Of a stretch of 64,000 nt of DNA, positions 1 through 10,923 are shown piece by piece. Origin of the DNA: Anabaenopsis elenkinii CCIBt3563. GTDB lineage: Bacteria; Cyanobacteriota; Cyanobacteriia; Cyanobacteriales; Nostocaceae. Every line of letters begins with the position of its first letter. The stretch's first letter is position 1. The stretch is taken from assembly GCF_015245355.1 (NCBI RefSeq), contig NZ_CP063311.1:2453217-2517216 (forward strand). The letters run 5' to 3'. Made by a program: the position numbers and the translations under genes. The notes beneath the pieces are model-generated. The model saw only the letters and a program-made list of their open reading frames with translations, was not told where the DNA came from and searched no databases.

Positions 1-160
1 GCTCCCGTGTGGATAACTATAAATTATGGCTCCCGTGTGGATAACTATAAATTATGGCTCCCGTGTGGATAACTATAAATTATGGCTCCCGTGTGGATAA
101 CTATAAATTATGGCTCCCGTGTGGATAACTATAAATTATGGCTCCCGTGTGGATAACTAT
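1..160. repeat. 28-bp tandem array carrying six DnaA-box 9-mers
   Basis: Five full head-to-tail copies and one 20-base partial copy of a 28-base unit start at the window edge, so the array probably continues to the left. The copies are identical. Each carries TGTGGATAA at unit positions 8-16, the reverse complement of TTATCCACA, which is the classical high-affinity DnaA box. The boxes lie at 8-16, 36-44, 64-72, 92-100, 120-128 and 148-156, all in one orientation. There are no unique spacers, so this is not a CRISPR array. The repeat is seen directly; DnaA binding is inferred. Confidence 0.95.
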
Positions 161-225
161 CTACATTAATAATGTATAATTAATGCAATTGTATAATAAA
201 TTATTATACTTCAACCAAGAATTTA
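161..225. other. AT-rich palindromic stretch beside the DnaA-box array
   Basis: This spacer between the array and the 3' end of the cysteine desulfurase gene is almost entirely A and T. It holds a perfect palindrome with 8-base arms TATAATAA and TTATTATA around one A (192-208). It could be an unwinding element if the array is an origin, or simply the terminator region of the minus-strand gene. The sequence does not decide between these. Confidence 0.4.
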
Positions 226-1371
226 TCAGGAATAAATTCGGTGTAAAATTTGCTGAAATACCATCGCAGCCCAATCTACATCAGCTGGGGTAGTTTCACG
301 CCCAAGGGTAAAACGTACCCCTCCTAAACCTGCTGACTCTGAATAACCCATTGCTAAAAGTATGGGGCTGGGACTAAGTTTACCACTATGACAGGCAGAA
401 CCAGCGCTAATAGCAATACCAGCCAGATTCATTTGTCTAACTAGGGCTTTACCACTGAGTTTTTTACCATCCGCATCTTTTATACACAAACTCACATGGT
501 GAGGTAACCGATTGACTAAATCACCCGTGGGGACTAAACCGGGAATATCTGCTAATTGAGCAAATAGGCGATCGCGCAAGTTAATTAACCGGGGTGTTTC
601 TCTGGGTAATTCTACTGCTGCTAATTGTGCCGCAGTTCCAAAACCCGCAATGGCTGGGACAGCTTGAGTACCGGAGCGTAAACCCATTTCTTGACCCCCA
701 CCACACAGCAGGGGAACTAATTCTATACCTGGACGCACATAGAGCGCCCCCGCTCCTTGGGGTCCATATATTTTATGACTAGAAATACTCAGTAAATCTA
801 TTGATAATTCTTGCACATTTATGGGTAAACGTCCCGCCGCTTGTACCGCGTCAGTGTGAAATAAAACCCCGTGTTCCTGGGTAATCTTTGCTAATTCTGC
901 AATGGGTTGGACTGTACCAATTTCACTTTGTCCATAAATTACGGAGACTAAAACAGTATTGTCTTGTAATGCTGCTTGTAACTCTTGGGGGTTAACCCTC
1001 CCCTTGCAATCTACACCCAAGCGGGTTACTTCCCAACCCCACTGTTCTAATAACCGCGCAGGTTCAGAAATAGCGGAATGTTCCACCTGAGAAATAATTA
1101 TATGTTGGGGTAGATTATATAATCTGGCAATGCCAATTATAGCCAAATTATTGGACTCAGTACCACCGGAGGTAAAAACTATGGATTCTGGCGCACCATG
1201 AATTAATTCTGCTACTTGGATTCTTGCCTGTTCCACAATTGTAGCTGCCCGCTGTCCCCACTCATGTAAACTAGAAGGATTACCCCACTGTTGACTGAGG
1301 ACTGCTTGCATCGCAGCCATGGCTTCAGGACGAGGGGGAGTGGTGGCGCTGTAATCTAAATATATTTTCAT
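226..1371 (-). CDS. Cysteine desulfurase, NifS/IscS family
   Basis: A 381-residue PLP-dependent enzyme predicted to take sulfur from cysteine for Fe-S cluster and thio-cofactor synthesis in the cytosol. The start MKIYLDYSATTPP is the usual family N-terminus. SSHKIYGPQG holds the PLP lysine near residue 200, and SAGSACHSGK near residue 325 holds the catalytic cysteine. HTDAVQAAG carries the PLP-ring aspartate. The length is normal for the family. It stands alone, without nif or suf genes nearby, so a general IscS-like role is more likely than a nitrogenase-specific one. It is divergent from the PLD gene, with a MITE between them. Confidence 0.93.
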   Translation of the reverse strand: MKIYLDYSATTPPRPEAMAAMQAVLSQQWGNPSSLHEWGQRAATIVEQARIQVAELIHGAPESIVFTSGGTESNNLAIIGIARLYNLPQHIIISQVEHSAISEPARLLEQWGWEVTRLGVDCKGRVNPQELQAALQDNTVLVSVIYGQSEIGTVQPIAELAKITQEHGVLFHTDAVQAAGRLPINVQELSIDLLSISSHKIYGPQGAGALYVRPGIELVPLLCGGGQEMGLRSGTQAVPAIAGFGTAAQLAAVELPRETPRLINLRDRLFAQLADIPGLVPTGDLVNRLPHHVSLCIKDADGKKLSGKALVRQMNLAGIAISAGSACHSGKLSPSPILLAMGYSESAGLGGVRFTLGRETTPADVDWAAMVFQQILHRIYS

Positions 1372-1451
1372 ATTAATACATAGATAGGAAATACGGCGCT
1401 ATGGGTCTGTTTCTCAAGGTTTTTCGGCATTATTGTTATAATGTGGCGTTA

Positions 1452-1679
1452 GAGGATGTTTAATAAGTTTTCAACAGGTAATTTGTATCTTAGGGAACAG
1501 GGAACAGGGAATGGGGAACACACCGAACACGGTATGGCTAACGCCACGCTATCGCTATCGACTTCGCTCACCGACCACACAAAAAACAATAAAATCCAGT
1601 CCCCTCCCCTTACAAGGGGAGGGTTAGGGTGGGGTGAAACAATAGTTGATACACTAATCATGACTTGACAAACATCCTC
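1452..1679. mobile_element. MITE copy 1 (GAGGATG ends, TTA duplication)
   Basis: A 228-bp non-coding element runs from GAGGATGTTT to AAACATCCTC and is flanked by TTA on both sides (1449-1451 and 1680-1682). Inside are a heptamer-like GGGAACA repeat and a CCCCTCCCC/GGGGAGGGTTAGGG hairpin, followed by the end-proximal block TTGATACACTAATCATGACT. The same layout recurs near 14.1, 34.2 and 50.7 kb, with pieces at 62.1 and 63.4 kb. Short open frames inside it are not genes. It lies about 60 bp upstream of the PLD-family gene. A 3-bp TNA duplication fits mobilisation by an IS5-type transposase, but no partner is present here. Confidence 0.85.
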
Positions 1680-1742
1680 TTAGCCATAAATTTACCATAT
1701 TGATTGTTGATATTTTCCCCAATCCACTGTTAGTAAATTACC

Positions 1743-3371
1743 GTGCTGATTTTCCCACCACGAAAATACATCGTGATCTTTTTGCTGGTTTTGATGATCA
1801 CGGCTTGTCAAAAACTACCAGATAAAACTCAGCTTTTACCAGCCCTACCACAAGACCCATTAGTTAAAGTTTACTTTAACCATTCCCCATCAGCAAAATA
1901 TCGAGAACCCTATCGCCTACAAACTCGCCTGGGAGATAACCTAGAACAACAGATTATTGATACCATTTCTCAAGCCACATCTACAGTGGATGTAGCCATT
2001 CAAGAATTGCGCCTACCAAAAATTGCCCAAGCATTAGTAGCAAGGCAAAAAGCCGGTGTACGGGTGCGGGTAATTTTAGAAGATAATTACAGTCGTCCTT
2101 GGAGTAGTTTAACACCGCAGGAGGTGCGGAAGTTAAGCCCCAGAGAACAAGCTCGTTATCAAGAATTTTATGATTTTGTAGACCAAAACCGAGATCATCG
2201 CCTCAGTGAGGAAGAAATTAATCAACGAGATGGGTTAATAATTTTACAAAATGCCCAAATTCCCTGGATAGATGACCGTGCTGATGGTTCTGCGGGGAGT
2301 AATTTGATGCATCATAAGTTTGTGGTGGTAGATAATCGTTGGGTGATTAAAACCTCGGCAAATTTTACCCTCAGTGATATCCACGGCAAATATAACAATC
2401 CCGGTAGCTTAGGCAATGCTAATAATCTGTTACATATTGACAGTCCGGAATTAGCCAGTTTATTTACTCAAGAGTTTAACATTATGTGGGGGGATGGTCC
2501 GGGGGGGAAGCCAGATAGTAGATTTGGGGTGCGTAAACCCAGGCGATCGCCCCAAACTATTCAATTAGGTGAAACTGAAATTACTGTACATTTTTCCCCC
2601 ACTTCCCGCGGCCAACCTTGGGATCAATCTAGTAATGGTTTAATTGGTCAAAACTTAGCTGAGTCTACCCAATCCATTGATATGGCCTTGTTTGTGTTTT
2701 CCGAGCAGCGTCTGTCAAGGATTCTCGAAACCCGTCACCTGCAAAATGTGACTATCCGGGCTTTGATGGATTCAGAATTTGCCTATCGTCACTATAGCGA
2801 AGCTTTAGACATGATGGGGGTGGCGCTGAGTTATAATTGTCGGTATGAAATTGATAATCATCCTTGGCAAACCCCCCTGACTACAGTCGGTGTTCCTACT
2901 TTAGCTCCGGGGGATTTATTACATCATAAATTTGCTGTAATTGACCAAGAAACAGTAATTACAGGTTCTCACAACTGGTCACAGGCGGCGAATCATGGTA
3001 ACGATGAGGCAGTATTAATAGTCAAAAACCCTACCATTGCTGCCCATTACGACCGGGAATTTACGCGGCTTTATGGCGGTGCGATCTTGGGTATACCTCC
3101 ATTAGTTCAGCAAAAAATCGCCGCACAAGCAGAAGAATGTCCCCAGATAATCACCCGCAGATCCAGGGATAATCCAGAAATAATCCCAGTAAATATTAAT
3201 ACAGCTACTATAGAAGAACTCATAACTCTTCCGGGGATAGGTGAGCGATTAGCGCAAAGAATCATAACTGCTCGCGAAGAGCAAAAATTTACATCTAGAG
3301 AAGATTTAGCCAGAGTCTCAGGGATTAGCACTAGAATGGTCAACAATTGGGGCGATCGCCTGAGTTGGTGA
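1743..3371 (+). CDS. PLD-family lipoprotein with EF-hand-like loop and helix-hairpin-helix tail
   Basis: This 542-residue protein starts at a GTG. An N-terminal hydrophobic segment ends in LMITAC, a lipobox, so it is probably a lipoprotein exposed outside the cytosol. Two phospholipase-D-type HKD motifs are visible: LMHHKFVVVD near residue 190 and LLHHKFAVID near 394. Each is followed by a Ser/Asn motif (SANFT, GSHNWS). Between about 147 and 158 the sequence DQNRDHRLSEEE fits an EF-hand calcium loop. The last 60 residues (VNINTATIEELITLPGIGE...) form a ComEA-like helix-hairpin-helix DNA-binding module. PLD family, lipobox and HhH are well supported. A nuclease acting on external DNA is an inference; a phospholipase is the alternative. 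Confidence 0.85.
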   Translation: MLIFPPRKYIVIFLLVLMITACQKLPDKTQLLPALPQDPLVKVYFNHSPSAKYREPYRLQTRLGDNLEQQIIDTISQATSTVDVAIQELRLPKIAQALVARQKAGVRVRVILEDNYSRPWSSLTPQEVRKLSPREQARYQEFYDFVDQNRDHRLSEEEINQRDGLIILQNAQIPWIDDRADGSAGSNLMHHKFVVVDNRWVIKTSANFTLSDIHGKYNNPGSLGNANNLLHIDSPELASLFTQEFNIMWGDGPGGKPDSRFGVRKPRRSPQTIQLGETEITVHFSPTSRGQPWDQSSNGLIGQNLAESTQSIDMALFVFSEQRLSRILETRHLQNVTIRALMDSEFAYRHYSEALDMMGVALSYNCRYEIDNHPWQTPLTTVGVPTLAPGDLLHHKFAVIDQETVITGSHNWSQAANHGNDEAVLIVKNPTIAAHYDREFTRLYGGAILGIPPLVQQKIAAQAEECPQIITRRSRDNPEIIPVNINTATIEELITLPGIGERLAQRIITAREEQKFTSREDLARVSGISTRMVNNWGDRLSW

Positions 3372-3533
3372 TACTGGGCAGGTAATATTGAGGTGGATCA
3401 CAATTTACCTTGCGCCCCAATACCGAGTAATTGATCCCTTTTTTAAGGAATTACTAAGGTAGTTGTGTCCCCTTGCAGTGCTAAAGTGTAAGATGACATT
3501 GCATCATCTCAAGTCTTCTAAGACCCTATCTGA

Positions 3534-5009
<1,476 letters not shown>

Positions 5010-5104
5010 TCATTAGTCATGAGTCACTAGTCGTTAGTTGTCATCCTCATGACTAGTGACCAATTACAGAAAATTACAGACAAAGGACAAAGGACAAAGG
5101 ACAA
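5010..5104. repeat. Heptanucleotide tandem repeats in the atpD-atpC spacer
   Basis: The spacer begins with short AGTCATT-like repeats (about 5010-5050). It ends with three AAAGGAC heptamers (5081-5104) that run straight into the ATG of atpC. The last GGAC units lie where a ribosome binding site is expected, so the repeat itself seems to supply the Shine-Dalgarno sequence. Short tandem heptamers of this kind are common in filamentous cyanobacteria. Confidence 0.75.
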
Positions 5105-5518
5105 ATGACTCTCACTGTTCGTGTAGTTGCACCAGATAAAACAGTCTGGGATGCTGAAGCTGAAGAGGTGGTTTTACCTAGTACTACTGGTCAGTTGGGT
5201 ATCCTAACTGGACACGCCCCTATGTTAACCGCTGTGGATATAGGTGTAATGCGCGTCCGTGCTAGCAAAAATCAAGATTGGCAAGCCATCGCTCTTTTGG
5301 GTGGTTTTGCGGAAGTTGAGGAAGATGAAGTCACAATTCTGGTGAATGGTGCTGAACGTGGCGACAAGATTTCACTTGAAGATGCACGTACCGCTTTTAA
5401 CCAAGCACAAACCCGCCTGAATCAAGTGACACCAGGCGATCGCCAAGCACAAATCCAAGCCACCCAAGCTTTTAAACGCGCCCGCGCTCGTTTTCAAGCT
5501 GCTGGTGGTATGGTGTGA
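5105..5518 (+). CDS. atpC: F-type ATP synthase subunit epsilon
   Basis: A 137-residue epsilon subunit of the F1 central stalk (atpE in cyanobacterial naming). The N-terminal beta-sandwich shows the family pattern PSTTGQLGILTGHAPMLTAVDIGVMRVR, and a helical C-terminus rich in Ala/Gln/Arg follows (QTRLNQVTPGDRQAQIQATQAFKRARAR). In the family this C-terminal hairpin regulates ATP hydrolysis. It is co-directional with atpD and almost certainly co-transcribed. Confidence 0.97.
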   Translation: MTLTVRVVAPDKTVWDAEAEEVVLPSTTGQLGILTGHAPMLTAVDIGVMRVRASKNQDWQAIALLGGFAEVEEDEVTILVNGAERGDKISLEDARTAFNQAQTRLNQVTPGDRQAQIQATQAFKRARARFQAAGGMV

Positions 5519-5635
5519 TTTAAGATTGGGGGCTATTGGCCTTCTCTGGGGTGGGTGAAAATGTCTCGTTGACCCCGCCCCTGGTTTTAAACGCAAAGTG
5601 TCGCCAAGTATCCGCAAAGGTACGCAAAGATTAAG

Positions 5636-6856
5636 TTATTTTTCTTGCATAAGTTGCCAGCATTGTTGGGCGATCGCCCAGTCTTCTTGGGTTTTGATGA
5701 CTAAGACTCTAATGGTTGAGTCTGCTGTGGCTATATCTTCATCAAGGGGCTGCTGTTGATTTTTTGCCGGGTCAATTTTTAGTCCCAGAAATCCAAAGGC
5801 TTCACAGGCTGCTTGGCGAATTCCGGGGGACTTTTCCCCTACCCCGGCGGTGAATACTAAAGCATCTAATCCCTCTAGACTGGCTAGCATGGAACCAATA
5901 CCAGACCTTAACCGGTGTACGTACATATCCCAAGCGAGTTGGGCGCGATAATCTCCTTGAGCGATGGCTGCAATTACTTGGGGTAAGTCGCTGGATACTC
6001 CCGAAATTCCCCTTAGTCCAGAAGCTTTATTTAATACATAATCTAACCGCTCTGCAGAGTAATTTGATTGCCGCAATAAATGTATTAAAATCCCTGGGTC
6101 AATGGCACCCGAACGGCTCCCCATCATTAACCCGTCCAGGGGTGTAAAGCCCATAGTGGTGTCAATACTGCGACCCTTCTTGATTGCTGCTAGGGAACAG
6201 CCGTTACCTAAATGACAGGTAATTAATTTCAGGGATGCTAAATCTCGGTTGAGAATTTGGGCAGCACGCCCAGAACAATATTGATGACTGATACCATGAA
6301 AACCGTAGCGGCGAATACCTTGCTCTACCCACTCATAGGGTCCGGGATAAATGGCGGCTGCATCGGGGAGGGTGGCATGAAATCCGGTATCAAATACTGC
6401 CACTTGGGTGACATCTCCTAAGCTCTGTTCAATGGCTTCTATCCCTTCTAAGGCGGCTGGATTATGTGCTGGGGCTAGGCTGGATAGATTGGAGATTTTG
6501 CTTTTGACATCTTCAGTAATTACTACACTTTTTCTGTATTCCTGACCACCGTGGACTACACGATGTCCTACAACATTAATTTCTGGAAGCTGGTCGATGA
6601 CTTTAGTGGCTCCACGAGTCAGAGTGTAGAGGAGATAGGCTACGTGTGCTCGTCGGGAATCACCATAAATTGATTCTTGTAATGTTTGACCCGTGGCTGT
6701 TTTGACTTCAATCTCTGCTACACCCCGGTCTTGAGTCCAGTTGACTTTCCCTTCCCACAGGGGTTGGGGGGTTTGATTAGGGATAGTATGATCAGGGATT
6801 TCATACAAACAACTTTTTTGGCTGCTGGAACCAGCATTTAAAACTAGTACTTTCAT
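5636..6856 (-). CDS. ackA: Acetate kinase
   Basis: A 406-residue enzyme that interconverts acetyl phosphate plus ADP and acetate plus ATP in the cytosol. The N-terminus MKVLVLNAGSSSQK is the family phosphate-binding signature. GHRVVHGG, FDTGFHATLP, HLGNGCS and FTAGVGEKSP are all present, giving the complete ASKHA fold. No pta gene for phosphotransacetylase is adjacent. It is divergent from the small secreted-protein gene and close to transaldolase and GAPDH, so this part of the window is rich in fermentative and catabolic carbon enzymes. Confidence 0.96.
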   Translation of the reverse strand: MKVLVLNAGSSSQKSCLYEIPDHTIPNQTPQPLWEGKVNWTQDRGVAEIEVKTATGQTLQESIYGDSRRAHVAYLLYTLTRGATKVIDQLPEINVVGHRVVHGGQEYRKSVVITEDVKSKISNLSSLAPAHNPAALEGIEAIEQSLGDVTQVAVFDTGFHATLPDAAAIYPGPYEWVEQGIRRYGFHGISHQYCSGRAAQILNRDLASLKLITCHLGNGCSLAAIKKGRSIDTTMGFTPLDGLMMGSRSGAIDPGILIHLLRQSNYSAERLDYVLNKASGLRGISGVSSDLPQVIAAIAQGDYRAQLAWDMYVHRLRSGIGSMLASLEGLDALVFTAGVGEKSPGIRQAACEAFGFLGLKIDPAKNQQQPLDEDIATADSTIRVLVIKTQEDWAIAQQCWQLMQEK

Positions 6857-6957
6857 TACTTTTACCAGTTGGGGACTTGTGAACAGTTAACTGTATAGTT
6901 GCCAATTTTCAGCTATTAAATAAAGTCATTACCCATAATTTACTGCAAGGCAAAAAC

Positions 6958-7296
6958 ATGAAAGGTTTCCAGAAATTATACTCAGTTGGGATTTTGATGT
7001 TTGCCTTTATCTATCCCTCAGCTATGGCTACAGCTGAAGATACTCATGTTAATCATGTTCTCCATCACCAAAATGTCGGAATAGAGACAAGTTTAGTGGG
7101 GGAAAATCCTAACCCAGAAGTTTTACTAGCTCATAGATATAACAGAAGTCGTACTAGACGACACCACCATAACTATAGACCAAGACGGCACTATTACAGC
7201 AACCTTCGTTATAGTGGAGCACACTATCGCCATGGGCGTTGGCACTTAGCCCGCGATCGCCATGGTAGATTAATCTATGACTGGCACAGATATTAA
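6958..7296 (+). CDS. Small secreted basic His/Arg/Tyr-rich protein
   Basis: A 112-residue protein of unknown function. A signal peptide is clear: a charged start (MKGFQKLY), a hydrophobic core and a probable cleavage after AMA near residue 24. The mature part ends in a strongly basic stretch rich in Arg, His and Tyr (RSRTRRHHHNYRPRRHYYS), then GRWHLARDRHGRLIYDWHRY. The composition suggests binding of polyanions or metals, which is inference only. The AAGG before the ATG is a plausible ribosome binding site. It is convergent with transaldolase, and a shared hairpin terminator lies between them. Confidence 0.7.
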   Translation: MKGFQKLYSVGILMFAFIYPSAMATAEDTHVNHVLHHQNVGIETSLVGENPNPEVLLAHRYNRSRTRRHHHNYRPRRHYYSNLRYSGAHYRHGRWHLARDRHGRLIYDWHRY

Positions 7297-7308
7297 GGTA
7301 CTATCAAC

Positions 7309-7334
7309 AAAGGGTGAGGAGATCCTCACCCTTT
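7309..7334. terminator. Bidirectional hairpin terminator
   Basis: Perfect 11-bp stem AAAGGGTGAGG / CCTCACCCTTT with a 4-base loop, lying between the convergent stop codons of the small secreted protein and transaldolase. A T-rich stretch follows on the plus strand. Confidence 0.8.
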
Positions 7335-7340
7335 CTAGTA

Positions 7341-8345
7341 TTAGCGTTTAGCTATTACTTCTTTTTCCAGACGCTCTAGGCGTTGTGCTAATAGTTCTTC
7401 TAAAGAAACCAAAGCTTTGGTAAAGCCATCAATACCTTCTGCTAGTTTATCCGATGCCATACGGTCAGCCCCGTGCATCTTCTCAAAAGTAGCTTGATCA
7501 ATGGATATCTTTTCAATTTCCATGGTTGCTACCCGAGTCGGATCAAGTTTCCGTGGTAGTTCCCCAATGGTGGCTTGCAATTCCGCCAACAGTGCGGGGG
7601 AAATGGTCAGCAAATCACAACCGGCTAATTCTGTGATTTCCCCAATGTTACGGAAGCTAGCCCCCATAACTTCGGTCTTGTAACCAAACTTTTTGTAGTA
7701 GTTGTAGATTGTCGTCACAGATAATACCCCTGGGTCTTCCGCGGATGGGTAACTATCTCTGCCAGTATCTTTTTTGTACCAGTCCAGAATGCGACCCACG
7801 AAAGGAGAAATTAAGGTAACACCAGCTTCGGCACAGGCGATCGCTTGATGCAGACCAAACAACAGAGTTAAGTTACAATGAATACCTTCTTTCTCCAAAA
7901 TTTCCGCAGCGCGAATCCCTTCCCAAGTTGAGGCAATTTTAATTAGTACCCGTGAGCGGTCAATCCCAGCCGCCTTATACTGGGCAATTAATTCTCTGGC
8001 TTTGGTAACGGTAGCTTCAGTATCAAAAGACAAGCGAGCATCTACTTCTGTTGAAACCCGACCCGGAATAATTTGTAAAATCTTTAACCCGAAAGACACT
8101 GCCAAACGATCAAAGGCCAGAGTCACAATATCTGCTTGACTAGCAGCCGCACCAGCATCTTTTTTAGCTTGGAGCAAAGTTTGATCAACAATTTCCTGAT
8201 ATTCTGGCATTTGTGCTGCGGCTGTAATCAGGGAAGGATTAGTAGTAGCATCTTGGGGTGTAAACTTCTCAATGGCTTTAATGTCCCCTGTATCTGCAAC
8301 CACAACCGTCATTTGACGTAATTGTTCTAGTAAACTTTTAGACAT
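7341..8345 (-). CDS. tal: Transaldolase
   Basis: A pentose-phosphate-pathway enzyme moving a three-carbon unit between sugar phosphates. TTNPSL near residue 35 and the Schiff-base region [12 protein letters not shown] near 133 are intact, as are CNLTLLFG and FVGRILDW. I place the start at 8345 ([11 protein letters not shown], 334 residues), because GGAG lies 6 bases upstream and homologues begin there. An in-frame ATG at 8420 would add 25 poorly conserved residues. The neighbour upstream on the same strand is NAD-type GAPDH, about 230 bp away; separate promoters seem likely. Confidence 0.95.
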   Translation of the reverse strand: MSKSLLEQLRQMTVVVADTGDIKAIEKFTPQDATTNPSLITAAAQMPEYQEIVDQTLLQAKKDAGAAASQADIVTLAFDRLAVSFGLKILQIIPGRVSTEVDARLSFDTEATVTKARELIAQYKAAGIDRSRVLIKIASTWEGIRAAEILEKEGIHCNLTLLFGLHQAIACAEAGVTLISPFVGRILDWYKKDTGRDSYPSAEDPGVLSVTTIYNYYKKFGYKTEVMGASFRNIGEITELAGCDLLTISPALLAELQATIGELPRKLDPTRVATMEIEKISIDQATFEKMHGADRMASDKLAEGIDGFTKALVSLEELLAQRLERLEKEVIAKR

Positions 8346-8578
8346 ATTTTTCTCCATCAGTTGTGCTAGTTTAGGACTTACTTGATTCCCTTTTTCGTTG
8401 CCCTCTCCTTTTCCCGACAATTACTCACTAGGCAATTTTACTTAAATTGTGCCTGATTTACTGGCAGCTTTGTGCCTCAGGCCTATTCTAAGTGCTTTCT
8501 ACCCAAATTGGCTGTCCAATAGAATGCACTTTAATGAAACTTTTTCTGGCTGACTGATTCACAAACTAGAAAGACAAT

Positions 8579-9679
<1,101 letters not shown>

Positions 9680-9733
9680 TTAAGGTTTTCACCTTCTGGC
9701 TAGTTATTCAGCCTATGGGACAAAACTCAATTG

Positions 9734-9760
9734 CGCCTGAATGGTATGACCATTCAGGCG
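9734..9760. repeat. 12-bp perfect palindrome in an intergenic region
   Basis: CGCCTGAATGGT and ACCATTCAGGCG are separated by 3 bases. The hairpin lies between the GAPDH gene and the next minus-strand gene upstream, about 50 bp past that gene's stop. It has no T-run, so it may be an operator, a processing site or a mobile palindrome rather than a simple terminator. Confidence 0.6.
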
Positions 9761-9807
9761 GCGCTTGCAAATGTCAATTAGTGTTTCGTACACAATCAAA
9801 AATACAC

Positions 9808-10053
9808 TTAGCTGATCCCTAAGTCTTGTTTACTACTTTTTAACTGTTTCCAAAGAATCTGAATTTGCTTGTAGGCTTCCTGTGGGGACAGCTTACCACC
9901 AGTTTGTAAACTACAAATGTAGTTGACTCGTTGAGAAAAGTCTTGCAGTTTAGCGTTGAAAACCAAATGCTCTGCTTTAAACTCTCCGGAATATGGACTC
10001 CGAGGATAAAGAAAATCAGATAATTCGCAGAGTATATCTGTTTGCGGATTCAT
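9808..10053 (-). CDS. Small conserved-type cyanobacterial protein, function unknown
   Basis: An 81-residue soluble protein without signal peptide or membrane segment. The sequence has an aromatic/proline patch (FLYPRSPYSGEF) and then a helical part ending in SPQEAYKQIQILWKQLKSSK. It resembles a short protein type seen in many cyanobacteria, but I cannot name a function. It starts 12 bp downstream of the hydrolase-like gene, so it could be the last gene of a flavodoxin - hydrolase-like - small protein unit on the minus strand. Confidence 0.65.
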   Translation of the reverse strand: MNPQTDILCELSDFLYPRSPYSGEFKAEHLVFNAKLQDFSQRVNYICSLQTGGKLSPQEAYKQIQILWKQLKSSKQDLGIS

Positions 10054-10065
10054 AGATGTTGAGAT

Positions 10066-10842
10066 TTATTTATGTTCATGTCTTGGTTCATCGGCCTTTG
10101 ATGCACATGACTGTATGCAATATATGGGATGCGATCGCCTGTTATGATCTTCCCAGAAGTTCAAAATTTGCTCACCCACCTGTTGAGGATGAAAATAGTG
10201 AAAGAAATGATACCCTTGGGGAAATTCCCAAAGTCTATCTTCTGGCTTGAACCAATTGCGCCAGTCATGTAACGCCGGTGGGTTGACTACAGAATCAGTC
10301 TTGCTACCGCATACCATCATGGGCATAGAAACCCCTCCCTTGGGTAAATACATTAACTTAAACAGAGAATGGGGTGATGGTGATTGCTCTAAGTCTTTAT
10401 CTAAGACAGTGATTAACCTCTTGGTGGTGTGAGTCGGTTGTTTGCCAAAGAGGCTACGAACAGTATTCGCCAGAACTTGCTCCCGGCTAATGCTGAACAT
10501 CTGTCGTTGTAAGTAATAATGAGCGTGCCAAGTATTTGCCGGTTGAGATGCTACAGCTAAGAGAGTCAGCGATCGCACTTTTTGGGGGTAGCGACGAGCA
10601 TAACTTAAGGCGATCGCCCCACTGATCCCATGACCAGCTAAATGGACTGGATCAGGGCAAAAATCTAGAAAATCACCAAGTAATAGCACAGCTTCATCTA
10701 CGGAACTACCTTCATCTCGTGTTTGCTGATATTCCCATTGAGCGATATTCCTATACCTAGATAGGTATTGAAGTAATGGTTGATCAAAACGCTTCAAGGC
10801 TGAACTAGTATTTAACCAAACAACATCCAATAAGTCAGACAT
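10066..10842 (-). CDS. Alpha/beta-hydrolase-fold protein lacking the nucleophile serine
   Basis: About 258 residues when started at MSDLLDVVW (10842); a longer start at 10887 adds 15 doubtful residues. The alpha/beta-hydrolase elbow reads HLAGHGISGAIAL, with Gly at the nucleophile position (residue 72) of the usual GHSxGG. A late Asp (GSKTDSVV) and His (GYHFFHYFHP) fit the rest of a triad. It may be a non-hydrolytic or divergent member. It lies 81 bp downstream of flavodoxin on the same strand. Pairs of isiB with a hydrolase-like gene (isiC) are described in iron-stress operons; I suggest that link from position and fold, not from a firm match. Confidence 0.75.
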   Translation of the reverse strand: MSDLLDVVWLNTSSALKRFDQPLLQYLSRYRNIAQWEYQQTRDEGSSVDEAVLLLGDFLDFCPDPVHLAGHGISGAIALSYARRYPQKVRSLTLLAVASQPANTWHAHYYLQRQMFSISREQVLANTVRSLFGKQPTHTTKRLITVLDKDLEQSPSPHSLFKLMYLPKGGVSMPMMVCGSKTDSVVNPPALHDWRNWFKPEDRLWEFPQGYHFFHYFHPQQVGEQILNFWEDHNRRSHPIYCIQSCASKADEPRHEHK

Positions 10843-10923
10843 AAATACCTGTAAATTGATAAATGTAAAAAAAATGGCATCGTCCATGACGATGAGAGGC
10901 GATGCCGGGCGCGCTAGTATTTT

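Noticed and set aside
1-160. CRISPR array
   Set aside because: The units follow each other without unique spacers, and no cas gene is near.
1449-1668. Two 70-codon frames on opposite strands
   Set aside because: Both lie inside a MITE and consist of its repeats and hairpin.
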